IMG/VR virus record: IMGVR_UViG_3300043446_005921
Coordinates: 1 to 20,622 of that record
DNA: 20,622 nucleotides
DNA from: a virus
Direction: 5' to 3' (one strand)
This document shows positions 12,572 through 20,200 of the stretch, one piece after another (positions within the stretch are counted from its first letter, which is position 1; each line of letters opens with the position of its first letter). Position numbers and translations under genes: made by a program. Below the pieces are notes generated by a model. It worked only from the letters and a program-made list of their open reading frames with translations. It was not told the origin of the DNA and ran no database searches.

Positions 12572-14874
12572 TGGCGTGGAACACCTCCAACAAGGCCGTC
12601 ACCGTCGCCGAGCAGAAGGCGATTCCGTACGGCGCACCCGTGTCCACCAACGCCGCCAACCAAGAACGCGGCTACTACGACGGCTGGGACATCGAACGGG
12701 TGTTCAAGGAGGGTGTCAAGAAGGTCACGTGGGTGTACCGGTGCATTGACGCCATCGCCGGCAACCAAGCCCGCCTCCCGATGGTCGGCCGGCACGGGAA
12801 CAAGCCCGACGGGGCGATTGTCGTCGACGACGAGATCCTCGACCTGCTCAACCTGCGTGCGAACCCGGGTGAGGACGCGTTCGCGTTCCGCTACCGGCTC
12901 TCGGCGCAACTCCTGACCTCGACCCGTGGGGCGTTCGTCGAGGTGTTGCGCGGCCGGGGCGGCAAGGTCATCGCCCTCAACCTGCTCCCGCCGCAGTACA
13001 CCTCCCCGGTGCCGGACGCGAAGAAGTTTGTGAAAGCGTTCCAAGTCCACCTGCCCGGCCAGCCACGCACCTTCCTCAACCCGGCCGACGTGCTGTGGTT
13101 CAAGCACCCCCACCCGCTGGACCCGTACCTGTCGATGACCCCGCTCGAGTCCGCCGGGGTCGCCGTGGAGATCGAGGTGTTGGCGAAGTTCTACAACCGG
13201 TCGTTCCTGCTCAACGACGGCCGCCCCGGCGGCCTGCTCGTCGTGCGCGGCGAGATGGACGACGACGACAAGTCCGAACTGGCGATGCGGTTCCGCGGCA
13301 ACGTCCAACGGGCGGGCAGCATCTCGGTCATCGCCTCGGAGGAGGGCGTCGACTTCGTCGACACGGGCGCAAACCCACGCGACGCCGCCTACATCCAGAT
13401 GCGCCAGATCACCAAGGAGGAGATCCTGTCGGCGTTCGGCGTGCCCGAGTCGGTGATCGGCAACGCCGCCGGCCGCACGTTCTCCAACGCCCTCGAGGAG
13501 ACACGGGTGTTCTGGCTCGAGACGATGCCCCAGCACCTGCACATGCTGTGCCGGGGCTTCGACCCGCTCCACGACGAACTGTGGTTCGACTTCGACACCT
13601 CGAAGGTGCCGGTGCTGATGTCGGCGGAGCAGGAGAAACACCGCTACCTCATGCAGGAGTTCCAAGCCGGCCTGCTCACCGCCAACGAGTACCGCGACGG
13701 CACGGGCCGCAAGAAGGTCGAGGCCGACCTCGCCGACTCGATGCTCGCCAACCCGAACCTCGCCCCCATCGGCAACACCGCACGAAAGCTCGACTTCGAC
13801 CAAGGTGCCGCGCCCGGGATGCCCGGCGCACCCGGGATGCCGCCCGGCCCCGACGGCGGGGTACCGCCCGCCGCCCCGCCGCCCGAACCGGGCAAACTCC
13901 CGGCACCGGCCCCGGCGTCGGAGGGGGGTGTCCCGGACGGCATGGTCCAGATGGCCGACGGGTCGGTCGTCCAACGCCCACCCGGCGAACCGACCCCCGA
14001 GTACGAACTCTCCGCCCACGTCGGCACCTTCGGGACGAAACAGGCCCCCGGCAGCGGGTTCCCCGCGTCGTGGGACACCAAGGCCGAGGCCGATGCCGAC
14101 CGGTGGGTCGAGATCATGGACACCTCGCTGGAGCGACTGTTCGACCGCCAGCAGCGGGTGGTGCTCGAGAAGGCGACCGGGGCCAAGGCGCGTCGGTCGT
14201 TGTCGGCGAAGGAGCTCACCGTCGACCAGATCTTCGACACACAGGTGTGGAACAGGCAGCTCCGCGAGGATGTCGCCCCCCTGCTGTCCGCCATCGTGAA
14301 GGACGCCATCTCCACCTCCGGGTCGGCGACCGGGCGTCCGACCGACCCGTCGTCGCCCGAGGTGCAGGCGTACATCGACCAGCAGATGGAACGGCTCGAG
14401 AAGGCGAACTCGACGACACGCGAAGAACTGGCGGGAGCAATCCTGACGTCGTTGGCGATGAACGAGTCCGACGAGGACGGCCACCTGCTCCTCAAGGCCG
14501 CCATCGTCGCGATCTTCGCCCACCTGTTGGCGAAACGGCGCCGCCGCATCGCCGAACACGAGGCACAGGCGGCGTACAACGCCGGCGTGTGGCTCGCCGC
14601 CGAACAAGTGGCGTCCCAAGGGGGACGTCCCGCCGGTGCCGTCGAGGCCGGTGGCGATGCCGCCGGCCCGACCGGGGGGATCCCGGTGTCCAAGACGTGG
14701 GTGACCCGCATGGACGCTCAGGTGCGTGATTCGCACCGTCTGCTGCACGGCAAGACCGTCCCCCTCGACGAGGGGTTCGAGGCCGACGGGACCGTACTCC
14801 GGTTCCCCGGCGACCCGTTGGCACCGCCGTCGCTGACCATCGGCTGCAGGTGCCGCCTGCGGTTCGGTGTTTGA
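12571..14874 (+). CDS. Portal protein fused to a MuF-like minor head domain
   Basis: 767 residues, against 400-550 for a usual HK97-type portal. The portal part (about 30-400) includes VYRCIDAIAGNQARLPMV, then FVEVLRGRGGKVIALNLLPP and VLWFKHPHPLDPYLSMTPLE, then KEEILSAFGVPESVIGN and FSNALEETRVFWLETMPQHL, all strongly typical. A Pro/Gly collagen-like linker (about 412-475) follows. Residues about 500-767 are helical and end in the SPP1 gp7/MuF signature: KTWVTRMDAQVRDSHRLLHG, PGDPLAPPS and IGCRCRL. The portal forms the 12-mer entry channel for DNA, and MuF proteins are carried inside heads or ejected with DNA. The ATG at 12571 overlaps the upstream stop. The continuous frame with consistent coding character argues against a sequencing artefact. 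Confidence 0.93.
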   Translation: MAWNTSNKAVTVAEQKAIPYGAPVSTNAANQERGYYDGWDIERVFKEGVKKVTWVYRCIDAIAGNQARLPMVGRHGNKPDGAIVVDDEILDLLNLRANPGEDAFAFRYRLSAQLLTSTRGAFVEVLRGRGGKVIALNLLPPQYTSPVPDAKKFVKAFQVHLPGQPRTFLNPADVLWFKHPHPLDPYLSMTPLESAGVAVEIEVLAKFYNRSFLLNDGRPGGLLVVRGEMDDDDKSELAMRFRGNVQRAGSISVIASEEGVDFVDTGANPRDAAYIQMRQITKEEILSAFGVPESVIGNAAGRTFSNALEETRVFWLETMPQHLHMLCRGFDPLHDELWFDFDTSKVPVLMSAEQEKHRYLMQEFQAGLLTANEYRDGTGRKKVEADLADSMLANPNLAPIGNTARKLDFDQGAAPGMPGAPGMPPGPDGGVPPAAPPPEPGKLPAPAPASEGGVPDGMVQMADGSVVQRPPGEPTPEYELSAHVGTFGTKQAPGSGFPASWDTKAEADADRWVEIMDTSLERLFDRQQRVVLEKATGAKARRSLSAKELTVDQIFDTQVWNRQLREDVAPLLSAIVKDAISTSGSATGRPTDPSSPEVQAYIDQQMERLEKANSTTREELAGAILTSLAMNESDEDGHLLLKAAIVAIFAHLLAKRRRRIAEHEAQAAYNAGVWLAAEQVASQGGRPAGAVEAGGDAAGPTGGIPVSKTWVTRMDAQVRDSHRLLHGKTVPLDEGFEADGTVLRFPGDPLAPPSLTIGCRCRLRFGV

Positions 14875-14903
14875 CGGCAATACGGCACGGCATAGACGGC
14901 AAT
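14873..14903 (+). repeat. Direct repeat of GACGGCAAT, 22 bp apart
   Basis: Identical 9-mers GACGGCAAT at 14873-14881 and 14895-14903 lie at the portal stop and just after it, two helical turns apart. They could be regulator half-sites or chance. They open the 91-bp portal-protease gap. Confidence 0.35.
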
Positions 14904-14914
14904 CTTCCGCCACG

Positions 14915-14952
14915 GTGTGACACCCCCGGTTTAGGGTGTGACCGAGTGTGAC
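14915..14952 (+). repeat. Three GTGTGAC motifs with 21- and 10-bp phasing
   Basis: GTGTGAC occurs at 14915-14921, 14936-14942 and 14946-14952, so all copies face the same side of the helix. The first two also bracket a 6-bp hairpin (ACACCC at 14920-14925 with GGGTGT at 14934-14939). A similar GAGTGTGACC lies at 3080-3089 in another intergenic gap. This may be an operator or activator array for the protease gene. Confidence 0.4.
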
Positions 14953-14955
14953 CAC

Positions 14956-14960
14956 GGAGG
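14956..14960 (+). promoter_or_regulatory. Ribosome binding site GGAGG deciding the protease start
   Basis: GGAGG is followed after five bases by GTG at 14966. An earlier in-frame GTG at 14948 would place this site inside the coding sequence and has no ribosome site of its own, so 14966 is chosen. Confidence 0.7.
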
Positions 14961-14965
14961 AACCA

Positions 14966-17900
14966 GTGAAGAACCTGCACTTCAAGGCCATGAACGGCCA
15001 GATGACCGTTGACGAGGCGCAGGGCATCGTCGAGTGCTTCGTCGCCGCCATCGGCAACAAGGACAGCGTTGGGGACATCATCGTCCCCGGGGCGTTCGAC
15101 ACCTCGTTCCGCAAGCGCAAGCCCCGCGTCGTGTGGGGCCACGATTGGAACCAACCCATCGGCAAGGTCCTTGAGATCTACGAGGTCGGCCCCCGCGACC
15201 CCCGACTGCCCGGCAAGATGAAGCAGGCCGGTGTCGGCGGCGTGTTCGCCAAGGTCCAGTTCAACCTCGCCAGCGAACGCGGCAGGGAAGCGTTCTCCAA
15301 CGTCCTGTTCTTCGGCGAGGAACAGGAGTGGTCGATCGGCTACAAGACCCTTGACGCCGTGTGGGACCCGAACACGCAGGCCAACGTGCTGCGGGAACTC
15401 GAGCTCTACGAGGTCAGCCCCGTCCTCCACGGTGCCAACCAGCTCACCGGGACCATCTCCATCAAGGATGCCAAGGGCGAGGAGAAGGACGAGATCACCT
15501 CGTTGCGCGACTCCAAGTGGGACACCTTCGACATCGCTTGGGCCAAGAAGCTCAAGGACGAGCACCCCGACATCTGGGCCAAGGGCGGCAACATCAAGGG
15601 CAACGACCAGTGGCGGATCCTCACCCAGATCGCCGCCAAGGGCAGGGCGACGACGCAGGCCGAACTGAACGCCCTCAAGCTCCGCGAGGCGTGGATCGCC
15701 CGCCACAAGGGCGACTTCCGGCTCCCCGGTGTCATCGCACAGATCAAGTGGCTCGCCGTCGGCACCCGTGGCGAGGACTACATGAAGGACATCGTGCGCG
15801 AGGCCGTCGACCGGGGCGAGAAGGACGACCGCCACGGGTTGTCCGTCAAGGGGCACGACTCGGGGGTCACCCCGGGGGCGTTCGTGCGGTGGTCGTCGTC
15901 CGGTGGGACAGCGTACGGCAAGGTGCTGAAAGTCGTAAAGGGAGGCGTCGTCAAGGCCAAACCCGTCGGCCCCTCGATGAGGGGGACCGCCGACGAACCC
16001 GCCGTGCAGGTCCGCGTCTACCGCTTCGCCGACGGACGATGGGACGAGACGGAAACCGTCACCGTCCACCGCCACGACGCCCTGCAGGCGGTCGAGGGAC
16101 TCCCCGAGTCGAAGGCCGCCCCCGGAGCGGAGAAGCTGCAGAACCTCGCCGACGCCCTCGGCGACCGCATCCCCACCGGCTCCAACCTCGTCCCCGACGT
16201 CCTGCCGCAGGAACGCGTCACCGGCGACGTCCTCCACGGGCACGGCCCACGGCGCGGCAACCTCGAGAAGCTGCTCCGCTACTGGCGGCCGATCATGCGC
16301 AAGCCCGGCGGGTTCCGCCGCTGCCGTGTGATCCTCGCCGACCACCCCGAGTTGTACCCGCTCGAGAACCTGTGCGCATGGCTCCACCACGAGACGACAG
16401 GTCTGTGGCCCAACGAGGGCTGTCACCACCCGGGGATGAAGAACTGCCGCCGCAAGCTCAAGCGCGTCGTGAACGGTTCGCTGTTCTCCGACTCCGAGTT
16501 CGACAACCGCCTCCGCCGACTCGGCAAGTCGGCCGACGGGATGACCGACTACGACTACTGGGCAGGACAGGAAGGGCTGCCGTGGGACGAGGACTACGAG
16601 GACCACGAGGAGTACGAGGACGAGGAGCACGAAGCCGACGAGGAACTCATGCTCGAGTTCGGTGAGGCACTGCGCCGTTTCGCCCGGCAGGAACCCGAGT
16701 TCATGGACTACCTCGCCGACGACGACAACTGGGTCCACGAAGGACAGGAGCACGACGAGGACGACTGGCACGAGCACGTTGCCCTCGTACCCATGGGCAA
16801 GCAGGGCTGCGGGTGCGGGGGAGGTTGCGGAGGCAAGGCCGAACCCCACGGGGACCTCGCCGGGAAGGCCGGACGCACCCTGTCCACACGGAACCGCACC
16901 AAACTGCAGGACGCCGTCCAACTCATCAAGTCCGTCATCGACGAGGGCGAGATCACCGTCAAGTCGGCCACCGTCACCTACCTCGCCTCCGACGACCCCC
17001 ACGGGCTCGCCTCCGGCATCGCCCCCGTCGTCGCCCACCACGACCTAGCGATTGTCGTGGAACCCGGCGTCATCGGGTTCAAGTCGGACAACATGACCGC
17101 TGCCGCCGCCGAGGCGCTCTCCAACGCCTTGGGTGCGTTCGGCTACGACGCCAAGGGCTTCCTCCGCCGCATGATCGGCGGGAACCGTGGAGGGGGAGGC
17201 GGCCGTCGGGCCATCGGCCGGGCACGCCAGATCGCGGCGGCGTACGAACCCGACGCCTTCGACGGCGACAACGACGGCATCGTGCAGGACCACACCCCGT
17301 TCGAGCGACCGGCGGCCGCACGGGCCGCCGATACCGCCCGGAAACTCGTCAGCGATGCCGAAGCGGCGATGAGCCTCGACGACGGAGGGATGGGGATGGG
17401 TGACGCCGTCAGGTCGATCCTCGGCAACAACGACCGCCCCAACGGTGAGGGGGAGGTCAAGTTCTGGACACCTATCATCTCCCGCTCCATGTCGGGCGAC
17501 CTGACCGGCGGCGAGCACGCCGACCTGTTCGACTCAGGTCTCCACCGCATCGCCTACCCCGACGGCGACGGTCCCGCCGCAACCGTGTCCGGCATCGTGC
17601 GACGCGGCGACAGCAAGGTCGTCGCCGACGGTTCGGACTGGGCCGACACCAATCTCGAGAGCCTGTCGAAGGGTGACGTCGTCGTGTTCAGGGACGGCTC
17701 CCGTGGCGTCGTGTCGGGGATTGCCCTCCCCGAACTGAACGACAGCGACCAGAACATGAACGAGGACGCCGGTTTTGACGTCGAGCTCACCCACGTGCGC
17801 GGTGTCCCGGTAGCCCCCGACGAGTTCGGCGACACCAAGCACCGTCGGGCCGTCACCGACCCGGCCGACATGGGGGAGGACCAGCTGAAGGTCATCAAGG

Positions 17901-18994
17901 GTGACCGACGGACCGTCGACCTCGCGAAGGGTGCCGACAAGAAGTTCAGCGACAGCATCGCCCCGAAGAAGCAACCGGACGACTCCGCAGCGGCGAAGGC
18001 ACTGCTCAAGGAATCGCAGAACTACGACAAGAACGTGGCCGACGGATGGGAGGAACTGTCCAAGCTCGTCGGCTCCAACGACCTCACCGAGGGCGGCCTG
18101 CTCACCGACGAACTCCAACTCAACCCCGGCAACGACCCCCAAGACTCGTTCGGGGTGTCCGGCAAGTTCGTCGACCCGGAAGCGGTCACCGGCAACGAGA
18201 TCATCCACGACGCCGAGACGGGTCGCGTCGGTGCGGTCCTGTCGGCCGACGACCCGGCCGAGGGGGACAGGGCGAACGACGTCAACGTGCTGTGGTTGTT
18301 CGGCAGGGACGGCAAACCGCTACCGCTCGGTGGGGACAACGAGGACACGCTCTCGTCGGAGAACATCCGGACCGGCCCCGGCGACGGCAGCCGCTACGAG
18401 ATCTCGCGTTCCGACGCCCTCGAGGCGTTCGACCTGACCGGGTTCGCCGACACGGTCACGTCCACGCAGTCGGCCATCAGCATGCGTGTCAGGGAGGCCA
18501 TCGCCGCCGACGACCCCGACATGATCTACGCCCTCAAGGACCGTCTGTCCCCGACCGTGTACATGGCGCTCCTCGAGCGGTTCAACCGTCTGTCCGGCAG
18601 GGGGGCCAAGTCGGCGCTCAGGGTCGGGCTCGGCACCCACAAGTCGCTCCTGCCCGTCGTGCGACACCACGACATCCCCCACACGATCGACGGCAAGGGT
18701 GTCTCGTACGACCTCGCCTCGGTCACCGAACAGGCACGCGACGCCCTCACCACCGCCACGGCGGCGTTGGAGGCGGAGACCAAGCGCGACTACTCGACGA
18801 CGACGAGGGACTCGTACGCCGGCAAGGGCTGGGCACTGCCCGACGGCTCGTTCCCGATCCGCGACAAGGGTGACCTCGACAACGCCATCAAGGCGTACGG
18901 CAGGGCCAAGGACAAGCCGGCGGCGAAGGCGCACATCGTGAAACGGGCACGGGCACTCAAGGCCACGGCGATGCTGCCGGAGGGTTGGGCATGA
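14966..18994 (+). CDS. Giant multidomain HK97-family prohead protease
   Basis: 1342 residues, against about 200-250 for a simple prohead protease. Residues 5-165 are the protease: VPGAF (40-44), H59 in WGHDW, S123 in EWSIGY and LELYEVSPVLHGAN (145-158). After it come an SH3/Tudor-like segment (about 300-375, FVRWSSSGGTAYGKV) and a Trp/His/Cys segment (about 439-500, with LCAWLHHETTGLWP) familiar from actinophage head proteases. Next are an acidic run (540-562), a C615-G-C617-GGG-C621 cluster, GRTLSTRNRTKLQDAV (about 636), and an EF-hand-like loop DGDNDGIVQD (766-775). A long unrecognised part (about 800-1260) precedes a C-terminal module (LPDGSFPIRDKGDL...RARALKA, about 1291-1342). The protease should process head proteins. 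The other parts may act as scaffold or internal proteins, perhaps released by self-cleavage. Confidence 0.92.
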   Translation: MKNLHFKAMNGQMTVDEAQGIVECFVAAIGNKDSVGDIIVPGAFDTSFRKRKPRVVWGHDWNQPIGKVLEIYEVGPRDPRLPGKMKQAGVGGVFAKVQFNLASERGREAFSNVLFFGEEQEWSIGYKTLDAVWDPNTQANVLRELELYEVSPVLHGANQLTGTISIKDAKGEEKDEITSLRDSKWDTFDIAWAKKLKDEHPDIWAKGGNIKGNDQWRILTQIAAKGRATTQAELNALKLREAWIARHKGDFRLPGVIAQIKWLAVGTRGEDYMKDIVREAVDRGEKDDRHGLSVKGHDSGVTPGAFVRWSSSGGTAYGKVLKVVKGGVVKAKPVGPSMRGTADEPAVQVRVYRFADGRWDETETVTVHRHDALQAVEGLPESKAAPGAEKLQNLADALGDRIPTGSNLVPDVLPQERVTGDVLHGHGPRRGNLEKLLRYWRPIMRKPGGFRRCRVILADHPELYPLENLCAWLHHETTGLWPNEGCHHPGMKNCRRKLKRVVNGSLFSDSEFDNRLRRLGKSADGMTDYDYWAGQEGLPWDEDYEDHEEYEDEEHEADEELMLEFGEALRRFARQEPEFMDYLADDDNWVHEGQEHDEDDWHEHVALVPMGKQGCGCGGGCGGKAEPHGDLAGKAGRTLSTRNRTKLQDAVQLIKSVIDEGEITVKSATVTYLASDDPHGLASGIAPVVAHHDLAIVVEPGVIGFKSDNMTAAAAEALSNALGAFGYDAKGFLRRMIGGNRGGGGGRRAIGRARQIAAAYEPDAFDGDNDGIVQDHTPFERPAAARAADTARKLVSDAEAAMSLDDGGMGMGDAVRSILGNNDRPNGEGEVKFWTPIISRSMSGDLTGGEHADLFDSGLHRIAYPDGDGPAATVSGIVRRGDSKVVADGSDWADTNLESLSKGDVVVFRDGSRGVVSGIALPELNDSDQNMNEDAGFDVELTHVRGVPVAPDEFGDTKHRRAVTDPADMGEDQLKVIKGDRRTVDLAKGADKKFSDSIAPKKQPDDSAAAKALLKESQNYDKNVADGWEELSKLVGSNDLTEGGLLTDELQLNPGNDPQDSFGVSGKFVDPEAVTGNEIIHDAETGRVGAVLSADDPAEGDRANDVNVLWLFGRDGKPLPLGGDNEDTLSSENIRTGPGDGSRYEISRSDALEAFDLTGFADTVTSTQSAISMRVREAIAADDPDMIYALKDRLSPTVYMALLERFNRLSGRGAKSALRVGLGTHKSLLPVVRHHDIPHTIDGKGVSYDLASVTEQARDALTTATAALEAETKRDYSTTTRDSYAGKGWALPDGSFPIRDKGDLDNAIKAYGRAKDKPAAKAHIVKRARALKATAMLPEGWA

Positions 18995-19023
18995 CACCGT
19001 GCCCTAGCAAGTCAACACAGAAC

Positions 19024-19059
19024 GGTAATGTCGGTCAGCGACCGAGCAACACCATTACC
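19024..19059 (+). promoter_or_regulatory. Nested hairpin in the leader of the Cys-rich head gene
   Basis: GGTAATG (19024-19030) pairs perfectly with CATTACC (19053-19059). Inside, TCGGTC (19031-19036) pairs with GACCGA (19040-19045) around an AGC loop, stacking directly on the outer stem. The structure ends about 15 nt before the GGAGGAG ribosome site of the gene at 19089. No U-run follows, so a leader control element or RNA stabiliser is as likely as a terminator of the protease transcript. Confidence 0.5.
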
Positions 19060-19088
19060 CCTACCCCCGTCACCGGAGGAGTCACACC

Positions 19089-20171
19089 GTGAGTGGAATC
19101 AACAGCAAGGCGGTCCTTCGGGTCAACGCCGACGGCGACATCATCAAGTGCGCCAAGGGTCTGAAGCCCGCCGAGTGCGGGTGGAAACCCGGCGACAAGG
19201 TCTGCGGTGCCTGCGGGGCGATGGCCGTGCTGACCAAGGCCGGTTCGCCCGTCGTCGCCGACCCTCGCAAGCGGGCCACGGCGGTCGCCGAGGACGCTGA
19301 GGACGCCGAGGACGCCGACTACGGCGTGGGGATGGAACGCGAGATGGACGAGGAGGTGTACGACGAGGACCAAGCCGCGTCGCGCCGTCCCTCGGCCGTC
19401 AACCCGCCCCGGCCGAAGACCTCGGACCTGATGGACGAGGACGGCGCCCCCGAGGAAGAAGCGGAGAACACCGAGGACGAACTCGAACGGCAGGCCCGGA
19501 TCAAGAAGTTCCGCCGCATGCGTATGGGCGGCATGGGCATCAAGGACGCCACCGGCGACGAGGGCGTGTTCATGTGCGGCATCAACCGCAAGATGCTCGA
19601 CGCCGGCAACGAGCCCTGCGAGGGCTGCACCGGTGGCTGCTTCCCGGTTCAGGGCATGCCCGACCTGCTCGCCATCGAGGGCATGGCCGAGGACATGTTC
19701 GGCGGCAAGGCGCTCGACTCCGGCTACTCCAGCCAGTACGACACGTTCGTCGTCGACGTCCGCCGCAAGGACGGCAAGCTCATCGAGGCGTACTTCGACG
19801 GGCGGGGCGAGTCGGAGGGCTGGCACCCGCTCCCCGAGGACGCCGTCGGTTACAGCGACACCATCGTCGGTGGCGACGAGGCCATCATCGCCGCCCTCGG
19901 CCACATCGAGGGCAAGGCGTTGGAGATCGGCGTCCAACTGGTGGACGGCAAGCCGTCGTACCGTGTCGAGGTCGACGGCAGCGACGGCTACTCGTACGAC
20001 GTGTTCGTCGGCATGGACGGCAAGGTGCTCGGCATCGACCAATGGGAGTACGAGACCGGTGCGGCACAGCCGTCGGACGTCAAGTCCGACGACCCCGACA
20101 TCGTCGCCTCCCTGATGGAGTTCGAGGTACTCGCCGCCGAGGCAGAACTCCGCGACAGCGGAATCATCTGA
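19089..20171 (+). CDS. Cys-rich acidic head-region protein with PepSY-like C-terminus
   Basis: 360 residues. I do not recognise a named family. There are two cysteine clusters: C21-x8-C30-x8-C39-x2-C42 near the N-terminus (IKCAKGLKPAECG and VCGACG), which fits a zinc ribbon, and C163-x13-C177-x2-C180-x3-C184 (PCEGCTGGCFP). Between them is an acidic, low-complexity stretch (EDAEDAEDAD at about 68-77, from a 9-bp tandem repeat at about 19290-19316) and a basic patch (IKKFRRMRMGGMG). Residues about 215-330 hold two beta-alpha units (YDTFVVDVRRKDGKLIEAYF and YRVEVDGSDGYSYDVFVGMD) that look PepSY-like. The GTG at 19089 follows GGAGGAG by 8 nt. Its place between protease and the presumed capsid gene suits a scaffold, decoration or internal head protein. 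Confidence 0.82.
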   Translation: MSGINSKAVLRVNADGDIIKCAKGLKPAECGWKPGDKVCGACGAMAVLTKAGSPVVADPRKRATAVAEDAEDAEDADYGVGMEREMDEEVYDEDQAASRRPSAVNPPRPKTSDLMDEDGAPEEEAENTEDELERQARIKKFRRMRMGGMGIKDATGDEGVFMCGINRKMLDAGNEPCEGCTGGCFPVQGMPDLLAIEGMAEDMFGGKALDSGYSSQYDTFVVDVRRKDGKLIEAYFDGRGESEGWHPLPEDAVGYSDTIVGGDEAIIAALGHIEGKALEIGVQLVDGKPSYRVEVDGSDGYSYDVFVGMDGKVLGIDQWEYETGAAQPSDVKSDDPDIVASLMEFEVLAAEAELRDSGII

Positions 20172-20200
20172 CGGCCCCCCACGACGGGAACCGACCGACC

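Noticed and set aside
13804-13985. A collagen-like tail-fibre domain in the portal protein.
   Set aside because: The Pro/Gly stretch is short and irregular, lacks a sustained G-x-y register, and sits between portal and MuF parts, so it is read as a linker.
14948-14965. Upstream GTG start for the protease, adding six residues.
   Set aside because: The GGAGG at 14956-14960 would be coding; it fits the GTG at 14966 instead.
12442-15165. A 907-codon open frame on the minus strand opposite the portal.
   Set aside because: It is the antisense shadow of a clear portal-MuF gene. GC-rich third positions suppress stops on the other strand, and the product is low-complexity His/Arg/Gly/Val with no domain.
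14492-17041. An 849-codon minus-strand frame opposite the protease.
   Set aside because: Same effect: it is antisense to the protease gene and has no recognisable motif or ribosome site.
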